Assembly: GCA_937989665.1 (NCBI GenBank)
Contig: CALKRN010000009.1
Span: 26,565-90,564 of the forward strand
Origin: an uncultured Desulfomicrobiaceae bacterium
Lineage (GTDB): Bacteria > Desulfobacterota > Desulfovibrionia > Desulfovibrionales > Desulfomicrobiaceae
Reading direction: 5' to 3'
Length of the DNA: 64,000 nucleotides
Every line of letters begins with the position of its first letter. Within the stretch, counting starts at the first letter, position 1. Under the pieces are notes generated by a model. That model was given only the letters and a program-made list of their open reading frames with translations, had not been told where the DNA came from and searched no databases. Positions 26,118 to 37,500 of this stretch are shown piece after piece. The position numbers and the translations under genes are program-made.

Positions 26118-26999
26118 ATGATCGATGCAGCGGTGAAGGCAGCTCTTCTCGTAGAAGCGTTGCCGTATATCCAGCAGTTTTCTGGGCAGACCGTTGTCAT
26201 CAAGTATGGTGGTCATGCCATGATCGATGACACCTTGCGCCAGAGCTTTGCCCAAACCGTGGTCCTGCTGCGCTATATTGGCGTCCATCCCGTTATTGTC
26301 CATGGTGGCGGCCCGCAGATCGGTCAAATGCTGGCGCGCCTGGGCATCGAGAGCCAGTTCCGTCAGGGGCTGCGGGTGACTGATGCAGCTACTATGGATG
26401 TCGTGGAAATGGTCCTGGTGGGCAAGGTGAACAAGGAGATCGTCAATCTCATCAACTTGGCTGGGGGCCGGGCGGTGGGGCTCTCCGGAAAGGATGGACG
26501 CCTCCTGCGTGCCCACAAGCTGGAAATGGCCATTGAGCGTGCCGATGCCCCCCCAGAAATCATTGATCTCGGCAAGGTGGGGGAAGTCATCGGTGTGGAG
26601 GCGCCGTTGCTTCGTTCGCTGCTGAGCGGGGGATTTATTCCCGTTGTGGCACCGGTGGGGGTGGACGAAGCTGGAGAGACGTACAACATTAATGCCGATG
26701 CCGTGGCCGCGGCGGTGGCGGTGGCCATGGAGGCGAAAAAACTCATCTTGCTGACCGACGTGCCTGGTTTTTTGGATCGCGACGGTCATCTCGTCTCCTC
26801 CATGAGCCGCCGTGAGGCCGTGACTGCCCTTGCCGACGGCACGGCCAAAGGCGGGATGATCCCCAAACTCAAGTGCTGTCTCGAGGCCCTCGAGTTTGGG
26901 GTGGAGAAGGCGCATATCGTCGATGGCCGGATACCAAACGTCGTCCTCCTCGAGATGTTTACCCAAGCCGGAGTGGGCACGGAAATCACCGCCAGCTGA
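26118..26999 (+). CDS. argB: Acetylglutamate kinase
   Basis: 293 residues. Phosphorylates N-acetylglutamate, the second step of arginine synthesis. N-terminal KYGGHAM with the phosphate-binding Lys, [11 protein letters not shown] glycine loop, and C-terminal [15 protein letters not shown] block. The N-terminal extension helix before the kinase core suggests the hexameric, arginine-inhibited type, though this cannot be proven from sequence. ATG follows AAAGGAGGGAAT. It is separate from argFGH, found later in the window. Confidence 0.97.
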   Translation: MIDAAVKAALLVEALPYIQQFSGQTVVIKYGGHAMIDDTLRQSFAQTVVLLRYIGVHPVIVHGGGPQIGQMLARLGIESQFRQGLRVTDAATMDVVEMVLVGKVNKEIVNLINLAGGRAVGLSGKDGRLLRAHKLEMAIERADAPPEIIDLGKVGEVIGVEAPLLRSLLSGGFIPVVAPVGVDEAGETYNINADAVAAAVAVAMEAKKLILLTDVPGFLDRDGHLVSSMSRREAVTALADGTAKGGMIPKLKCCLEALEFGVEKAHIVDGRIPNVVLLEMFTQAGVGTEITAS

Positions 27000-27044
27000 G
27001 TTCGCCCCCTTGAAGCTAACCAGTGGCGGTGCTACGCGGTGGGC

Positions 27045-27884
27045 ATGTGTCGGCGTGCCCTATGCCTTGCCTTTCTTGTTTTCGGGCTCCGGTCTCTGGT
27101 TTGGGCCGAAGCCTTGCGCTTTGCGCCGTTGCCCATGGAATCGCGGGAGGTCGTTGAGGCTCAGTTCCGTCCGATGGTGGATGCCTTGGCCCAGGCCTTG
27201 GCCACCGACATCGCCATCGTCTTCGTGGCCGATTACGAGGAGCTTCTTGAGCAACTTCGCCACGGACGCCTTGATCTCGCCTACCTTGGCCCGTTGCCGT
27301 ACGTCCGCCTGCGGGAAGCGTATCCAGCAGCAGAGCCGTTGGTGATCTTTCGGGAGGCCTCGGGCGAGCCGCAGCACACCTGCGCCCTGGTGGCCGCCCT
27401 GGGCGAGGTCCCCCGCCTTGCCGGACTCCAGGATCGGCGCATTGCCCTCTCGCAGCCGCTGTCTACCTGTGGGATGCTCGTCACCGATGCCCTGCTGCGG
27501 CGCCATGGAACGCTCCTCTCTCACCATACCGTTTTTTATGCCGGTACCCATGCGGAGGCCGTGTTGGCAGTGGCCCGTGGGGATGCGCACTTGGCGGGAG
27601 TCAAGACGGCCATCGCCCGCAAATTCGAGAAGTTAGGACTTGAGGTGCGTGCCGAATCCGAACCCTTGCCCGGCTTTACCCTCGTGGCCAATGCCGCCAC
27701 GCTGGCGCCCCCACTTCGCCACGCCATTATCCAGTTTTTGTTGGCAGCAGACCAGCCGCTGCGCCAGGGGGGGTTGGCGTGGGGCGAAAAAGTGGGCTTT
27801 GGCGTAGTGCCCGCGCACGATAGGGATTTCGACCCGGTGCGTCATCTCCTGCAACAAGCGTCTCCCCGCGTGGAGGGGTGGTGA
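27045..27884 (+). CDS. Orphan PhnD/PstS-like periplasmic binding protein
   Basis: 279 residues, with a Sec signal peptide ([14 protein letters not shown]). Matches the PhnD phosphate/phosphite/phosphonate-binding family: domain 1 block [17 protein letters not shown] and the ligand loop SQPLSTCGM, where the usual S-T-S-G is S-T-C-G. Start: ATG 27045 or GTG 27039; neither has a strong ribosome site. No ABC permease or ATPase is near. Its stop overlaps the start of the hybrid sensor kinase, so it most likely serves as the ligand receptor for that kinase rather than for transport. Confidence 0.85.
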   Translation: MCRRALCLAFLVFGLRSLVWAEALRFAPLPMESREVVEAQFRPMVDALAQALATDIAIVFVADYEELLEQLRHGRLDLAYLGPLPYVRLREAYPAAEPLVIFREASGEPQHTCALVAALGEVPRLAGLQDRRIALSQPLSTCGMLVTDALLRRHGTLLSHHTVFYAGTHAEAVLAVARGDAHLAGVKTAIARKFEKLGLEVRAESEPLPGFTLVANAATLAPPLRHAIIQFLLAADQPLRQGGLAWGEKVGFGVVPAHDRDFDPVRHLLQQASPRVEGW

Positions 27885-30800
27885 GAACCCATCGGCTGCT
27901 CCACCTCTTCGACCGCCACGCAGTTTGGATCGTGACGCTGGTGGTGGCTGGGGCAGCCCTCTGGTTCTGGGCCAACACCTGGCATGCCAAGCGCCAAGCC
28001 CGTTTGGAAGAGCATGTCCGCATCCTCCACATGGCGGCGACCGCCACGTCGCTTCAGTTTCGCCATGCCATCGAAGAGTCATTTTTTGGAGTCTTGTCCC
28101 AACCGGCGGTCCTTGACCTCCTGCTGCAGGGTAATCTCCTGGATGGTCGGGGGCGGGATGCGGTGCGTGGCCGGCTCTATCGCCTGCTTTGGCCCCATTA
28201 TGCACATCTGCGCCGCCGCTATGCCGCCCAGCTCCACTACTATCTTGCCTCGGGTGAGAGCTTTCTCCGGTTTTATTTGCCGGAGCTCTCCGGCTACGAT
28301 GCTGCGCTCCTCCGTCCAATGGTGCGGGCGATCCTCGCCGAGCGCCGGGTGATGGAAGGCTTTGAAACAGGACGAACCCTGGCTGGACATCGCGTTTTTT
28401 TCCCGTTGTGGCGAGGCAATGATTTCGTGGGCGCGGTGGAGGTTACGGTCTCGTTGGCGGCCACGGTGGAGAGTTTGCGCCACCTTTTGGGGGCGGACCG
28501 ACAGGTGGGGGTGCTCGTGCGCCGGGATGAGGCCAATGCGCGGGTGGAACCGCAGCTCCGGGAGCGTTTTGTGCCTTCCCCGGTGCATCCGGATCTCTTG
28601 GTGCCGGAGCAAGATCCATTGGCCCGACCAGGGACGGCGTGGGCGGAGGTCTTGAGTTTGGTGGCAAACGATACCCAAATCCGTCATGTCCTGGAGACCG
28701 GGCAGGCGGTGGCCATGGAGCAGCGCTGGAATCAGGCTGCTCACGTGGTTGTCATCGTGCCTTTGCGGGATCCTGCTGGCCGCGTCACCGGGACCATCGT
28801 GGAGGTCTTCGCCGACCCGGTCTTGGAGGCCTTTTCGTTGGAATTCAAGGCCATTGGAGCCGCCATCGTCCTCGGGTCTGGGTTGGTGGTGCTCCTGGTT
28901 TGGCGCCTCCATCAAGGCCGTCTGCGTTTGGCCGCCGAGCGCCAGGCCTTGGCTGAGGCCAATGCCTTACTCCAGATGAGCCAAGCCCGGGCGCGGGTCC
29001 TCACCGCGGCCGTGGAACAGAGCTCGGTGGCTATCCTGGTTATGGATACGTCAGGCCGGGTGGAATTTGCCAACGCTGCCTGTGCGGCCGTGACGGGCTA
29101 TCCACCGGCCAGCCTCGTTGGTCAGGAGGTGCGCCTCCTCCATTCCGGTTATAGTGACGAAGCCGTGACGGCCATGGAGGCGGCGGTGCGGGAGGGACAA
29201 CCGTGGAGTGGCGAGATGGCGCAGCGCACCCAAGATGGGACCCTCGTTTGGGTGCAGGCCACCGTGAGTCCGGTGCGGGATGCGGCCGGAGTGGTGACGC
29301 ACTTGGTGGCAGTGGAAGAGGACATTTCTGCGCGCAAACGCATGGAGGCAAGGCTGCGGGAATTGATCGACCTCCAAGAGGCTCTGCTGGAGAGCCTCCC
29401 TGTTGGGATTTTGCTTGTGGACTGCCGTACCCGCCAGGTGGAGCGGGCCAATGCCGAAGTGGAGCGCATCCTTGGTCAATCGCCTCCGCGCCTTGTCGAT
29501 CAGGACTGGGAGTCCCTCGTCTGTCCGCAATGGGCTGCTGGCGGTTCGCCCTTCCTTCTTGGCCAGGATGGCGCTGCCGGCAGTTTTGAGCGCCAGTTCT
29601 CCTTGCCGGATGGTACGTCGAAGACCGTCTTGCAGTCCGTGCGCCCTATCCGCGTCCACGGCGAGGAGAAGCTTCTCGAGTGCTTGGTGGATATCAGTGA
29701 GCGTAAGGCTGCTGAGGCCGCCCTTGCCGATGCCAACCACAAGCTTCGTCTCGCCATGGAGCGTGCTCGGGCCCTGGCCGAGGCGGCGGAAGCCGCAAGC
29801 CAGGCCAAGGGCCGGTTCTTGGCCGCCATGAGCCATGAGATCCGCACCCCCATGCACGCGGTCCTTGGCATGCTCCATCTTGCCCTCCAGACCCCGCTTT
29901 CCAGCAAGCAGCGCGATTACCTTGAGAAGGCCCAGGCTGCAGCCCATGCCCTGTTGGGGCTACTCAACGACATCCTTGATTTCTCAAAGATTGAGGCCGG
30001 CAAACTCTCGATAGAGCGCACCAGTGTGGTCATATACGAGGTCCTTGAACAGGTCGTCACGGTGGTGGGCGAGCGGCTGCGGGGCAAGGACGTGGAGCTC
30101 ATCGTGGCGGTGGAGCCATCGGTGCCGTGGACGGTGCAAACCGATGGGCTGCGCTTCTCCCAAATCCTGATGAATCTTGCGGGCAATGCCGCCAAATTTA
30201 CGGAACAGGGCGAAATCGAAATCCAGCTTCATGCCGAGCCCCACGAAGAGGACGGGTGGCGGCTGTGCATGGCCGTGCGCGATACGGGTATTGGCATGGA
30301 TAGTGCGACCATCGCCCGGGTCTTGGAACCGTTTGCCCAGGCAGATGCCTCTACGGCCCGGCGCTATGGGGGCACGGGTCTCGGGCTGGCGATTACCGCA
30401 GAATTGGTACGCCTTATGGGGGGAAGCCTGCACATCGAAAGCCGCGTGGGCGAGGGGACGACGGTGTCTGCCACGGTGGTTTGTGGGCGGGATGCCAACG
30501 TCTCGCTCTTGCCCCTTCCTTCAGCACTGGCCGGGGGGCGGATGCTCATTTTCGGTGGGCGACGCGCCAGCCAGCAGGCCGTGGCCTGGGCCGCGCAGTC
30601 GTTGGGGTTGGTGCCGGTGGGTGCTGCCACAATGGCCGAGGCCGAGGCCGTGCTCGCAGAAGCGCCCGTGGCCGCTGCCCTTGTGGCAGCAGAAGTTTCT
30701 CCCGCTGACGCGCAAGCCCTGACGAGGCGGTTGGGAGACAAGGGGCGGATTGTGGCGATCGTGCCAGCGGGGATGGATACCTGGCCCTGGCCTGGCGTGC

Positions 30801-31909
30801 CCCTTGGCGCGGTCGTTCAGAGGCCGGTGCTGGCCCCGCGCCTGGCCGCCGCCTTGGTGGGCCAGCAGCCAGCTGTGCCGAGCGCGCAGCGCAACGTCTG
30901 GCGAGCCCAGGGGCGGGTCCTCGTGGCCGAGGACAACCCCCTCAACCAGCAGGTCATTCAGGGCATCCTCGAGGGGGCGGGGCTGGAGGTCCACATTGTC
31001 GGCAGTGGGAGCGAAGCCGTGGCGGCTGCGGATAGCGCGGACTTTGATGTCGTGCTCATGGATGTGGAGATGCCGGGCATGGATGGCCTGGAAGCCACCC
31101 GCCGCCTCCATGGCAAGCACCCTCAGTTGCCCGTCATTGCCATGACGGCGCACGCCTTAGCGGAAGATCGGACGCGCATGCGGGAGGCCGGGATGCGCGA
31201 CCATGTGGCCAAGCCCGTGGATGTGGATCACCTCTTTGCTGTCCTCGGTCGATTTCTCCCTGTTGAGCAGGTGGGAGAGGTTTCTTGCCCTGCACCGTCT
31301 CAGGCCCAAGGGGTAGACGCCCTGCGGGGTCGGCCAGGATGGCAGGTTGAGGCCGCTTTAGAGCGCATGGGCGGCGATGTGGAGGCCTATTGCCGCCTCT
31401 TGCGGGATATGGCGACAACCTACGCCAGCATTGGCCAGGAGGTGCAGGCCTTGATCGCTCAGGGAGAGTATGACGCCGCCCGAACCAAGGTCCATACTGT
31501 CCGCGGCATTGCCGGCAATGCCGGGGCCATGGCCTTGTTTGAAGCTGCCGCACAGCTAGAGGCCGACTTGCGTTTGGCGCAAACGGGGAGCACGGCGGTG
31601 AGGCCTTTTATCCAGGCCGTGGCAGCCTTTGTGGAGGATGTGCGCAGCACCGTGAGCGATGCAGCATGCCTGCTTCCAGCGCCGAGCTGTCAGGTGCAGG
31701 ACATAAGGCAGGCCTTGGAGGCCCTCGCCGCGACGTTGGAGACGCGGCGGCCCAAGCCGGCGCGTGAGGCCTGGGAGCGGCTGCGTGGCTGCTTTGGCCC
31801 ACAGGCCGAGGACTTGGTCCGGCAGATGGATAAGGCCTTGGCAGAATACGCCTTTGAGACGGCTCACGAAGTGGTGGCGCAGCTCGCTGCAGAAGCGACG
31901 CCATCGTAA
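27878..31909 (+). CDS. Hybrid sensor histidine kinase with Cache, PAS, receiver and HPt domains
   Basis: 1343 residues. Order: TM helix (about 14-33); periplasmic double-Cache-like domain (about 40-315; block [18 protein letters not shown], then [10 protein letters not shown], as in dCACHE_3); TM helix (about 327-345); two PAS domains (about 375-490, 500-615); HisKA with His653 in [10 protein letters not shown]; HATPase with [16 protein letters not shown] and GTGLGLA; a degenerate receiver (about 885-1005) lacking the phospho-Asp; an intact receiver with Asp1062 in [11 protein letters not shown]; and HPt with His1206 in [12 protein letters not shown]. Start GTG 27878 (or 27881) overlaps the binding-protein stop. 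A BarA/ArcB-like phosphorelay. Confidence 0.95.
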   Translation: MVRTHRLLHLFDRHAVWIVTLVVAGAALWFWANTWHAKRQARLEEHVRILHMAATATSLQFRHAIEESFFGVLSQPAVLDLLLQGNLLDGRGRDAVRGRLYRLLWPHYAHLRRRYAAQLHYYLASGESFLRFYLPELSGYDAALLRPMVRAILAERRVMEGFETGRTLAGHRVFFPLWRGNDFVGAVEVTVSLAATVESLRHLLGADRQVGVLVRRDEANARVEPQLRERFVPSPVHPDLLVPEQDPLARPGTAWAEVLSLVANDTQIRHVLETGQAVAMEQRWNQAAHVVVIVPLRDPAGRVTGTIVEVFADPVLEAFSLEFKAIGAAIVLGSGLVVLLVWRLHQGRLRLAAERQALAEANALLQMSQARARVLTAAVEQSSVAILVMDTSGRVEFANAACAAVTGYPPASLVGQEVRLLHSGYSDEAVTAMEAAVREGQPWSGEMAQRTQDGTLVWVQATVSPVRDAAGVVTHLVAVEEDISARKRMEARLRELIDLQEALLESLPVGILLVDCRTRQVERANAEVERILGQSPPRLVDQDWESLVCPQWAAGGSPFLLGQDGAAGSFERQFSLPDGTSKTVLQSVRPIRVHGEEKLLECLVDISERKAAEAALADANHKLRLAMERARALAEAAEAASQAKGRFLAAMSHEIRTPMHAVLGMLHLALQTPLSSKQRDYLEKAQAAAHALLGLLNDILDFSKIEAGKLSIERTSVVIYEVLEQVVTVVGERLRGKDVELIVAVEPSVPWTVQTDGLRFSQILMNLAGNAAKFTEQGEIEIQLHAEPHEEDGWRLCMAVRDTGIGMDSATIARVLEPFAQADASTARRYGGTGLGLAITAELVRLMGGSLHIESRVGEGTTVSATVVCGRDANVSLLPLPSALAGGRMLIFGGRRASQQAVAWAAQSLGLVPVGAATMAEAEAVLAEAPVAAALVAAEVSPADAQALTRRLGDKGRIVAIVPAGMDTWPWPGVPLGAVVQRPVLAPRLAAALVGQQPAVPSAQRNVWRAQGRVLVAEDNPLNQQVIQGILEGAGLEVHIVGSGSEAVAAADSADFDVVLMDVEMPGMDGLEATRRLHGKHPQLPVIAMTAHALAEDRTRMREAGMRDHVAKPVDVDHLFAVLGRFLPVEQVGEVSCPAPSQAQGVDALRGRPGWQVEAALERMGGDVEAYCRLLRDMATTYASIGQEVQALIAQGEYDAARTKVHTVRGIAGNAGAMALFEAAAQLEADLRLAQTGSTAVRPFIQAVAAFVEDVRSTVSDAACLLPAPSCQVQDIRQALEALAATLETRRPKPAREAWERLRGCFGPQAEDLVRQMDKALAEYAFETAHEVVAQLAAEATPS

Positions 31910-31919
31910 GGAGAAGGCT

Positions 31920-33020
31920 ATGGGACGACAGGTCATCTTGGCAGTGGACGATACCCGGGCGAATTTAGATATGCTCGTCGCTCTCCTGGGCGACGACTAT
32001 GAAGTGGCTGTGGCCACCGACGGTCCCACGGCCTTGGACATGGCCATTCGTTTCCCGCCAGACCTCGTTTTACTTGATCTCATGATGCCCGGTATGGATG
32101 GCTATGCGGTGCTCCAGCAACTCAAGGCCAATCCGGTGACAGCGGATATTCCGGTGCTTCTCGTCTCGGCCCTCTGCGATGTGCATGACAAGGCCCGCGG
32201 GTTTGCCCTCGGTGCTGTGGACTACGTCACCAAACCCTTTGAGGTGGAAGAGCTCCAGGCTCGCGTGCGAACCCATCTGCTCTTGGTGCACACCCAAGCG
32301 GCCTTGCGTGCGCACAACCAGAACTTGGAGCGGCTGGTCCAGGAACGCACCCGGGAAGTTACGCGCATCCAACAGGCGACTATCGAGGCTATGGCTGCCC
32401 TTGCCGAGTATCGCGACCCGGAGACCGGCGAGCACATCCAACGGGTCCAGCGGTACGTGGAGCATTTGGCGCGGTCTGCATGCCGTTTCCCGCAGTATGC
32501 CGCCCTTGATGAGGCCTATCGAGAGGCACTTATCCTCGCCAGCCCGCTCCACGATATCGGCAAGGTGGCCATCCCGGATGCTATTCTTTTGAAGCCTGGC
32601 CCGCTGTCTCCAGAGGAATTCGAGGTCATGAAGCGGCATACTGTCCTTGGCCGAGAAGTCCTGTGCCGAGCAGAGAGAAAGGTCGGTCCGATTCCTTTCT
32701 TTCAGGTGGCCAAGGAGGTGGCCTATTTTCACCACGAGAAATGGGATGGAACGGGGTACCCGGACGGCCTGCAGGGGGAGGCCATCCCTGTAGCGGCGCG
32801 CATCATGGCCCTTGCCGATGTCTACGACGCCCTCATTTGCCGGCGCGTGTATAAGCCGCCGTTTCCACACTCGCAGGCAGTGGCGATCATTGCCCAAGGT
32901 CGAGGGACGCACTTTGACCCGGTGCTGACAGATGTCTTTACGGAGGAGCACCAGGCCTTCCGTACCATTGCGTTGGAGCATGTGGAATCTGAGGAACAGC
33001 GCGAAGCCCTTCAGCAGTGA
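31920..33020 (+). CDS. Response regulator with HD-GYP phosphodiesterase output
   Basis: 366 residues. N-terminal receiver (about 1-120; VDDTR acidic patch, phospho-Asp in LVLLDLMMPGMDGY, Lys in VTKPF), a coiled-coil linker (about 125-165) and an HD-GYP domain. The metal-binding HD is in ASPLHDIGKVAIPDAIL and the HHEKWDGTGYPDGL motif is complete, so it should be an active cyclic-di-GMP phosphodiesterase. ATG follows AAGGAGAAGG, 10 nt after the hybrid kinase, making it the natural final acceptor of that phosphorelay. Confidence 0.95.
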   Translation: MGRQVILAVDDTRANLDMLVALLGDDYEVAVATDGPTALDMAIRFPPDLVLLDLMMPGMDGYAVLQQLKANPVTADIPVLLVSALCDVHDKARGFALGAVDYVTKPFEVEELQARVRTHLLLVHTQAALRAHNQNLERLVQERTREVTRIQQATIEAMAALAEYRDPETGEHIQRVQRYVEHLARSACRFPQYAALDEAYREALILASPLHDIGKVAIPDAILLKPGPLSPEEFEVMKRHTVLGREVLCRAERKVGPIPFFQVAKEVAYFHHEKWDGTGYPDGLQGEAIPVAARIMALADVYDALICRRVYKPPFPHSQAVAIIAQGRGTHFDPVLTDVFTEEHQAFRTIALEHVESEEQREALQQ

Positions 33021-33121
33021 GGCGACGCCCTGAGGGGGTGAGGCGAGACTCCGGAGGGAGGGCCGGGGGATAGCCGGGTGGTCGCACGTGCACTGGAGGG
33101 TTTCTAGAGAATGTCCGGCAT

Positions 33122-34144
33122 TTACGGCGGGGAGGACGGGCCCTTGTGCTGTTGGCGGTAGCGCTGCACCGCCATGGCGTGTTCGGCGAGGGTGCGGCTA
33201 AAGTAATGGCCACCATCGCCAGAAGCGACAAAATAGAGGTATTCGTGATCCTCAGGGGCAGCGGCAGCTTGGAGGGCCGCAAGTCCAGGAGAGCAGATCG
33301 GTCCTGGCGGAAGGCCAGGATGGGCGTAGGTGTTGTAGGGATTGCCCCGATCGTGGAGCTGGGTGCGGGTGAGGTTCCCCGTAAAGGTCTCGCCAAGCCC
33401 ATAGATAACCGTGGGGTCGGCTTGGAGGAGCATGCCGCGGGCGAGGCGGTTGGCGTAGACGCCGGCCACTCGTGGGCGCTCTTCTGGTATGCTCGTCTCT
33501 TTTTCCACTATGGAGGCGAGGATGACGAGGCGGTGCCGGGCCATGGGGTCGGTGGGGAGTTGGGCGTGCCGGGCGGCAGTTGCAAAGCGGTGGAGTATGG
33601 CCTCGATGAGCGGGCGAGGGTCGCCATCCAGGGGACGCTCGAAGAAGTAGGTGTCGGGAAAGAGGTAGCCCTCCAGATTCGGTGCCGGGATGCCATGGCT
33701 CGCCACAAAGGAGGGGTCATGGCAGAGGGTAAGGACGTCTTCGGCGCGCACCAGGCCGGATTCTGCGAGACGGGCAGCGGTTTGCTTCAAGGTGAGGCCC
33801 TCAGGGATGGTGATGCGGTAGCGCACTGGCGGGCCAAAGCGCAGGGTCCAGAGGATCTCCTGCGGGCTCATGGCGGCGCTAAGCGCAAACTCGCCAGCGC
33901 GCAAGTTACTGCCGCCAATGCGGGCAATGAGGGCCAGCAGTTGGGGGAAACGGATCACGTTGGCCTCAGCCAGACGGGAGATGAGGCTGTCGGTGCCTTC
34001 TCCTCGGGATACAGTAACGACGATGGGTGCCGCGGTGGGGTCCAGCGGGGTGGAGAGATAGAGGTGGATCCCTTGGGCCGCGGCAGCAGCCAAGGCAAAG
34101 CCAGCAGCGACGAAGGCAAGGGTTAGCGTGAGGTGACGCAGCAT
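33122..34144 (-). CDS. mltG: Endolytic transglycosylase MltG
   Basis: 340 residues. Inner-membrane enzyme that cleaves nascent glycan strands and ends peptidoglycan polymerisation. One N-terminal TM helix (LTLAFVAAGFALAAAAA), a LysM-like region (LTLKQTAARLAESGLV) and the YceG catalytic domain with the key Glu in IVEKETSIPEER, then LQADPTVIYGLG and NPYNTYAHPGLPPGPICSPG. It overlaps the end of ruvX by 22 nt, the classic ruvX-mltG pair. Confidence 0.96.
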   Translation of the reverse strand: MLRHLTLTLAFVAAGFALAAAAAQGIHLYLSTPLDPTAAPIVVTVSRGEGTDSLISRLAEANVIRFPQLLALIARIGGSNLRAGEFALSAAMSPQEILWTLRFGPPVRYRITIPEGLTLKQTAARLAESGLVRAEDVLTLCHDPSFVASHGIPAPNLEGYLFPDTYFFERPLDGDPRPLIEAILHRFATAARHAQLPTDPMARHRLVILASIVEKETSIPEERPRVAGVYANRLARGMLLQADPTVIYGLGETFTGNLTRTQLHDRGNPYNTYAHPGLPPGPICSPGLAALQAAAAPEDHEYLYFVASGDGGHYFSRTLAEHAMAVQRYRQQHKGPSSPP

Positions 34145-34545
34145 TGGCGCAAATAGGTTTCCACAATGCCCACCGCAGCCATGGCATCGCGCAGGTGGCG
34201 GCGGCGGTTGGGGGCCACGCCGGCTTCGGCCAGTCGCTGGATGGCCTCGGCGGTGGTATAGGCCTCGTTCACCAGGACAATGGGAAGGCTGGTGCGCCGG
34301 GCGAGCCGCTGCTGAAAGGTGCGCACTTGGCGGCAGGTCAGGTTCTCGGCATCGCCTTCCAGGAGGGGGTAGCCGAGGGCAATGACCGCGATGGCCTCGC
34401 GGGAGAGAAGCGGCAGCAGGCTATCCCACAGGGCCTGGCGCGTCGTGCGAGTAATTACCCCTACGGGCCAGGCAAGGCCGGTTTCGGTGCTGCCCACCGC
34501 AAGGCCGATTCGTTTGATGCCAAAGTCAATACCCAGTACGCGCAT
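34123..34545 (-). CDS. ruvX: Holliday junction resolvase-like protein RuvX (YqgF)
   Basis: 140 residues. RNase H-like fold; involved in processing of the 5' end of pre-16S rRNA and proposed as a resolvase. N-terminal strand RVLGIDFGIKRIGLAVG with the catalytic Asp, Glu in LVNEAYTTAEA and the C-terminal Asp in RHLRDAMAAVGI. Start ATG 34545 follows GGAGTAAGG, two bases after the stop of the large FAD/Fe-S gene, whose last codons supply the ribosome site. The longer open frame into that gene is not used. Confidence 0.93.
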   Translation of the reverse strand: MRVLGIDFGIKRIGLAVGSTETGLAWPVGVITRTTRQALWDSLLPLLSREAIAVIALGYPLLEGDAENLTCRQVRTFQQRLARRTSLPIVLVNEAYTTAEAIQRLAEAGVAPNRRRHLRDAMAAVGIVETYLRQCCVTSR

Positions 34546-34547
34546 CC

Positions 34548-37500
34548 TTACTCCGGAGCGACGGCGCACACTTTGTCCCGGCAGACCCCAGTGCGCACAC
34601 GGCGCAGGAAGGTTTTGGCCCAAGCCGGGCCATCGAGGCTGGCGGCCAGAAACTCTAGAGTGTGGAGCACGCTATGGCTTCTGTCCATCTCCGCCAGGCA
34701 GCGCGAGATGCCAATGCGGCAGGACGGACAGCCCACGACAATAGGTCGCTCCCCGGGATACCCTTCCAGGTCCTGGGCGAGCTGTTCGGTCTTGCGGGCG
34801 CGCAGCCGGTTGTAGATGGCCGGTGAACTCATGGCCCCGAGCCCCGATTCAGCGCAGCAGTACGGCGAGATGGTCACCGTAGCCCCGGTCAGGCGAGCGA
34901 GGGCCGCGGCATAGAGCTCGGCAGCCTTCATGGCCGGGGCGCCGGTCCACTCCTGGTGGCAGGCGGCGTGGTAGAGGAGTGCCCCTGGATTGGGCGCAGT
35001 CCATCCCCCTTGGCGGACGATCCATTGGGTGACGTCCATGTGTTCCACGTCGCTGCCTTTGGCCCCGCGAAGTCGGTAGCCATGGATCCCTTCACGGCAG
35101 GTGCCGCAGGAGGTGAGGACGGCAGCCACCGTAAAACCCAAGGATTGGGCGCGGGCCAGGGTGGCATCCAGGACCTGCTCGTTGGTCTGGCCCACGCGCT
35201 CAAAGGCCTCGCGGCAGCCAGAGGCCAGCAAGGGATAGCCGCAGCAGAGGTGCTCAGGGGGGAGGATGACCGTGACATTGGCCGCGAGCAGCAGCCGCAC
35301 GGCCGCCACCCCAATGGTGCGGTAAAAGAGGCTTGCCCCGCAGCCCGGGAAATAGAGCACGGCGCGAGACGGCGCGGCAGCGGGGGTGAAGATATGGTGG
35401 CGGTCCAACTGGAGGGTTTGGCGGAGGTTGCGGAACTGGAGCTGGGGGGCGGCGGTGCGCAGCAACGGATGGGTGAAGCGATGGCGCCAGGAGGCAGGCA
35501 GCAGGCGCACGGCCTTGTCGTGGACGGTGGCGCCAATGCCTGCCAGTTTGGCGATCTTAGGGAGGGTCGTTTGCGGGTCCTGGGCAAGGAGGTGGAGGAC
35601 GCGGTTTTTGAAGGGATGGCCACTGACCCCTTTCTCCTCGAGGTAGGCGCGCAGACGTAAGGTGACGTCTTGGGTGCGGATCTTCACCGGACAGACCGCG
35701 AGGCATTTGCCACAGGCGGTGCAGTGTTCCAGGATGCGGCGAAGTTCCCGCAAAAGCCGGGCTTCTGGATCGCCATAATGGAGCTGAGAATAGTAAATGG
35801 CCTCTACAAGGGCGCCAAGGGTGATGTTTTTATTGCGAGGATGGAAGAGAAGTCCCTTTTGGGGCAAATACATCGGGCACACTTGCTTGCATTTACCGCA
35901 TCGGGTGCACGTTTGGATATTGGTAAGGAGATTGATCAAATTTTCTTTTCCAGGCAACGCTGTTTTGCTGATATCCTTGATGAGGCGATTAAAAGAGAAA
36001 GTGTAAGGCACGACCACGAGGTCGCGTTGGGTCAGTTTGCCCGGATTGAAGATGTTGTTCGGATCGATCTTGCGTTTGTATGCCCGCAGGGCAGCGATCT
36101 TTTCTTCCCCTAAAAAGCCGATTTTGGTGATGCCAATACCATGCTCGCCCGAAACTTGGCCACCGAGCTCTTGGACTTTGTGGAAGATCTTCTCCACGGC
36201 CTCTTCTGCCCGGGCGATCATCTGGGGGTCATTGGAGTTCACCGGTAGGTTGACGTGGCAGTTGCCATCTCCGGCATGCATGTGATTGGCCGCAATGATG
36301 CGGGTCGCCTGCATGCCCTCGAAGATTTGCGTCAACTCCTCGGTAAGTTTGGGGTATTTGCCCTTAAGATGCTGGAAGAAATAAAAGGTTTGCAGCTCGA
36401 ATTGCTGCTCAGGGAGTTCCTCTTTGGTGGTCTTGCCGCGTAGGATACTCGTGGCCACGTCCATCTCCATGCGCAGGAATTCGTCATCCCCATCCATGCC
36501 CGGCAGGGCTTGGACAGCGCGCAGGGCATCCCGATAGGCCAGGGCAAGGTAGTGGAGATTGAGCCCTTCGAGGAAGTCGGCAAATGCAGGAATGGCCGTG
36601 AGCGGGATGACGACATCTTCGTTGATCTTGAAGCCGCTCGTGCGCTTGGCGATGGCCGAGAGTTGATGGCGGTCATGCCAAAAGGCCTCGGCCTCTTGGG
36701 CATCCCGAGCGACAAAGACGTCGACGCCCTCGTGGGTGTGGGCGATGGCCACGACTTGGTCCACGGCCTCGTCCAGGGCGAATTCGTCGTCCGAGTCCAG
36801 CTGGATAAGGAGCACAGAGATGGGGATTCCATCGAATTTTTTGGATTTTTTGGTGTAGTCGATGGCTTGGACATACTTGATGCCAAACTCCTCCAAAGCT
36901 GAGAGTTTGACGGCATCCCCTTGGCGGCGGATGGCGTCGCGCAAGGCCACGATCTCCGTGATGACGAGCATAGCCGGGTGCATGGAGTTGCCGTAAAATT
37001 CGAGGCACACCACCCGCGAAGAGGCGGGTTTGGGGTGGAGGATGAAAGTCACTTCGGTGATGATGCCATCCACCCCTTCTTTTTGCACTCCCGGCAGGCC
37101 GCCGAGGAATTTGTTTGTCACGTCTTTGCCCAGGCCCGGGGTGCGGATGTCTTCCCCTTTGAGGGTGATGGTCTCCTTGAGGGCGCCCCACTCGTCTCTG
37201 ACCTCAAAGACGGCGGTCTCTTCCGGGTGGATCTTGTGCCGGGGGTGGTCCTTGCGCCGGACGTCGATGAGTTCGCCGGTGGGCAGGACCATGCGATAGG
37301 AGAGGATGGCATCGAGGGTCGTGCCGTACTCAAAGGCAAACGGACCGCCAGCATTCTCCGCCACGTTGCCGCCCACCGAAGACGCGGCCTTGGAGGCCGG
37401 GTCCACGGTAAGCAACAGGCCATGTTTGGCTGCGGCCTGGATAGCATTGAGGGTAATGACTCCCGCTTGCACAGTAATTGTGCGTGCCTTGGGGTTGACC

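Noticed and set aside
25533..26966. A 477-codon minus-strand open frame over hslU and argB
   Set aside because: Antisense shadow of two well-conserved enzymes; no coding features.
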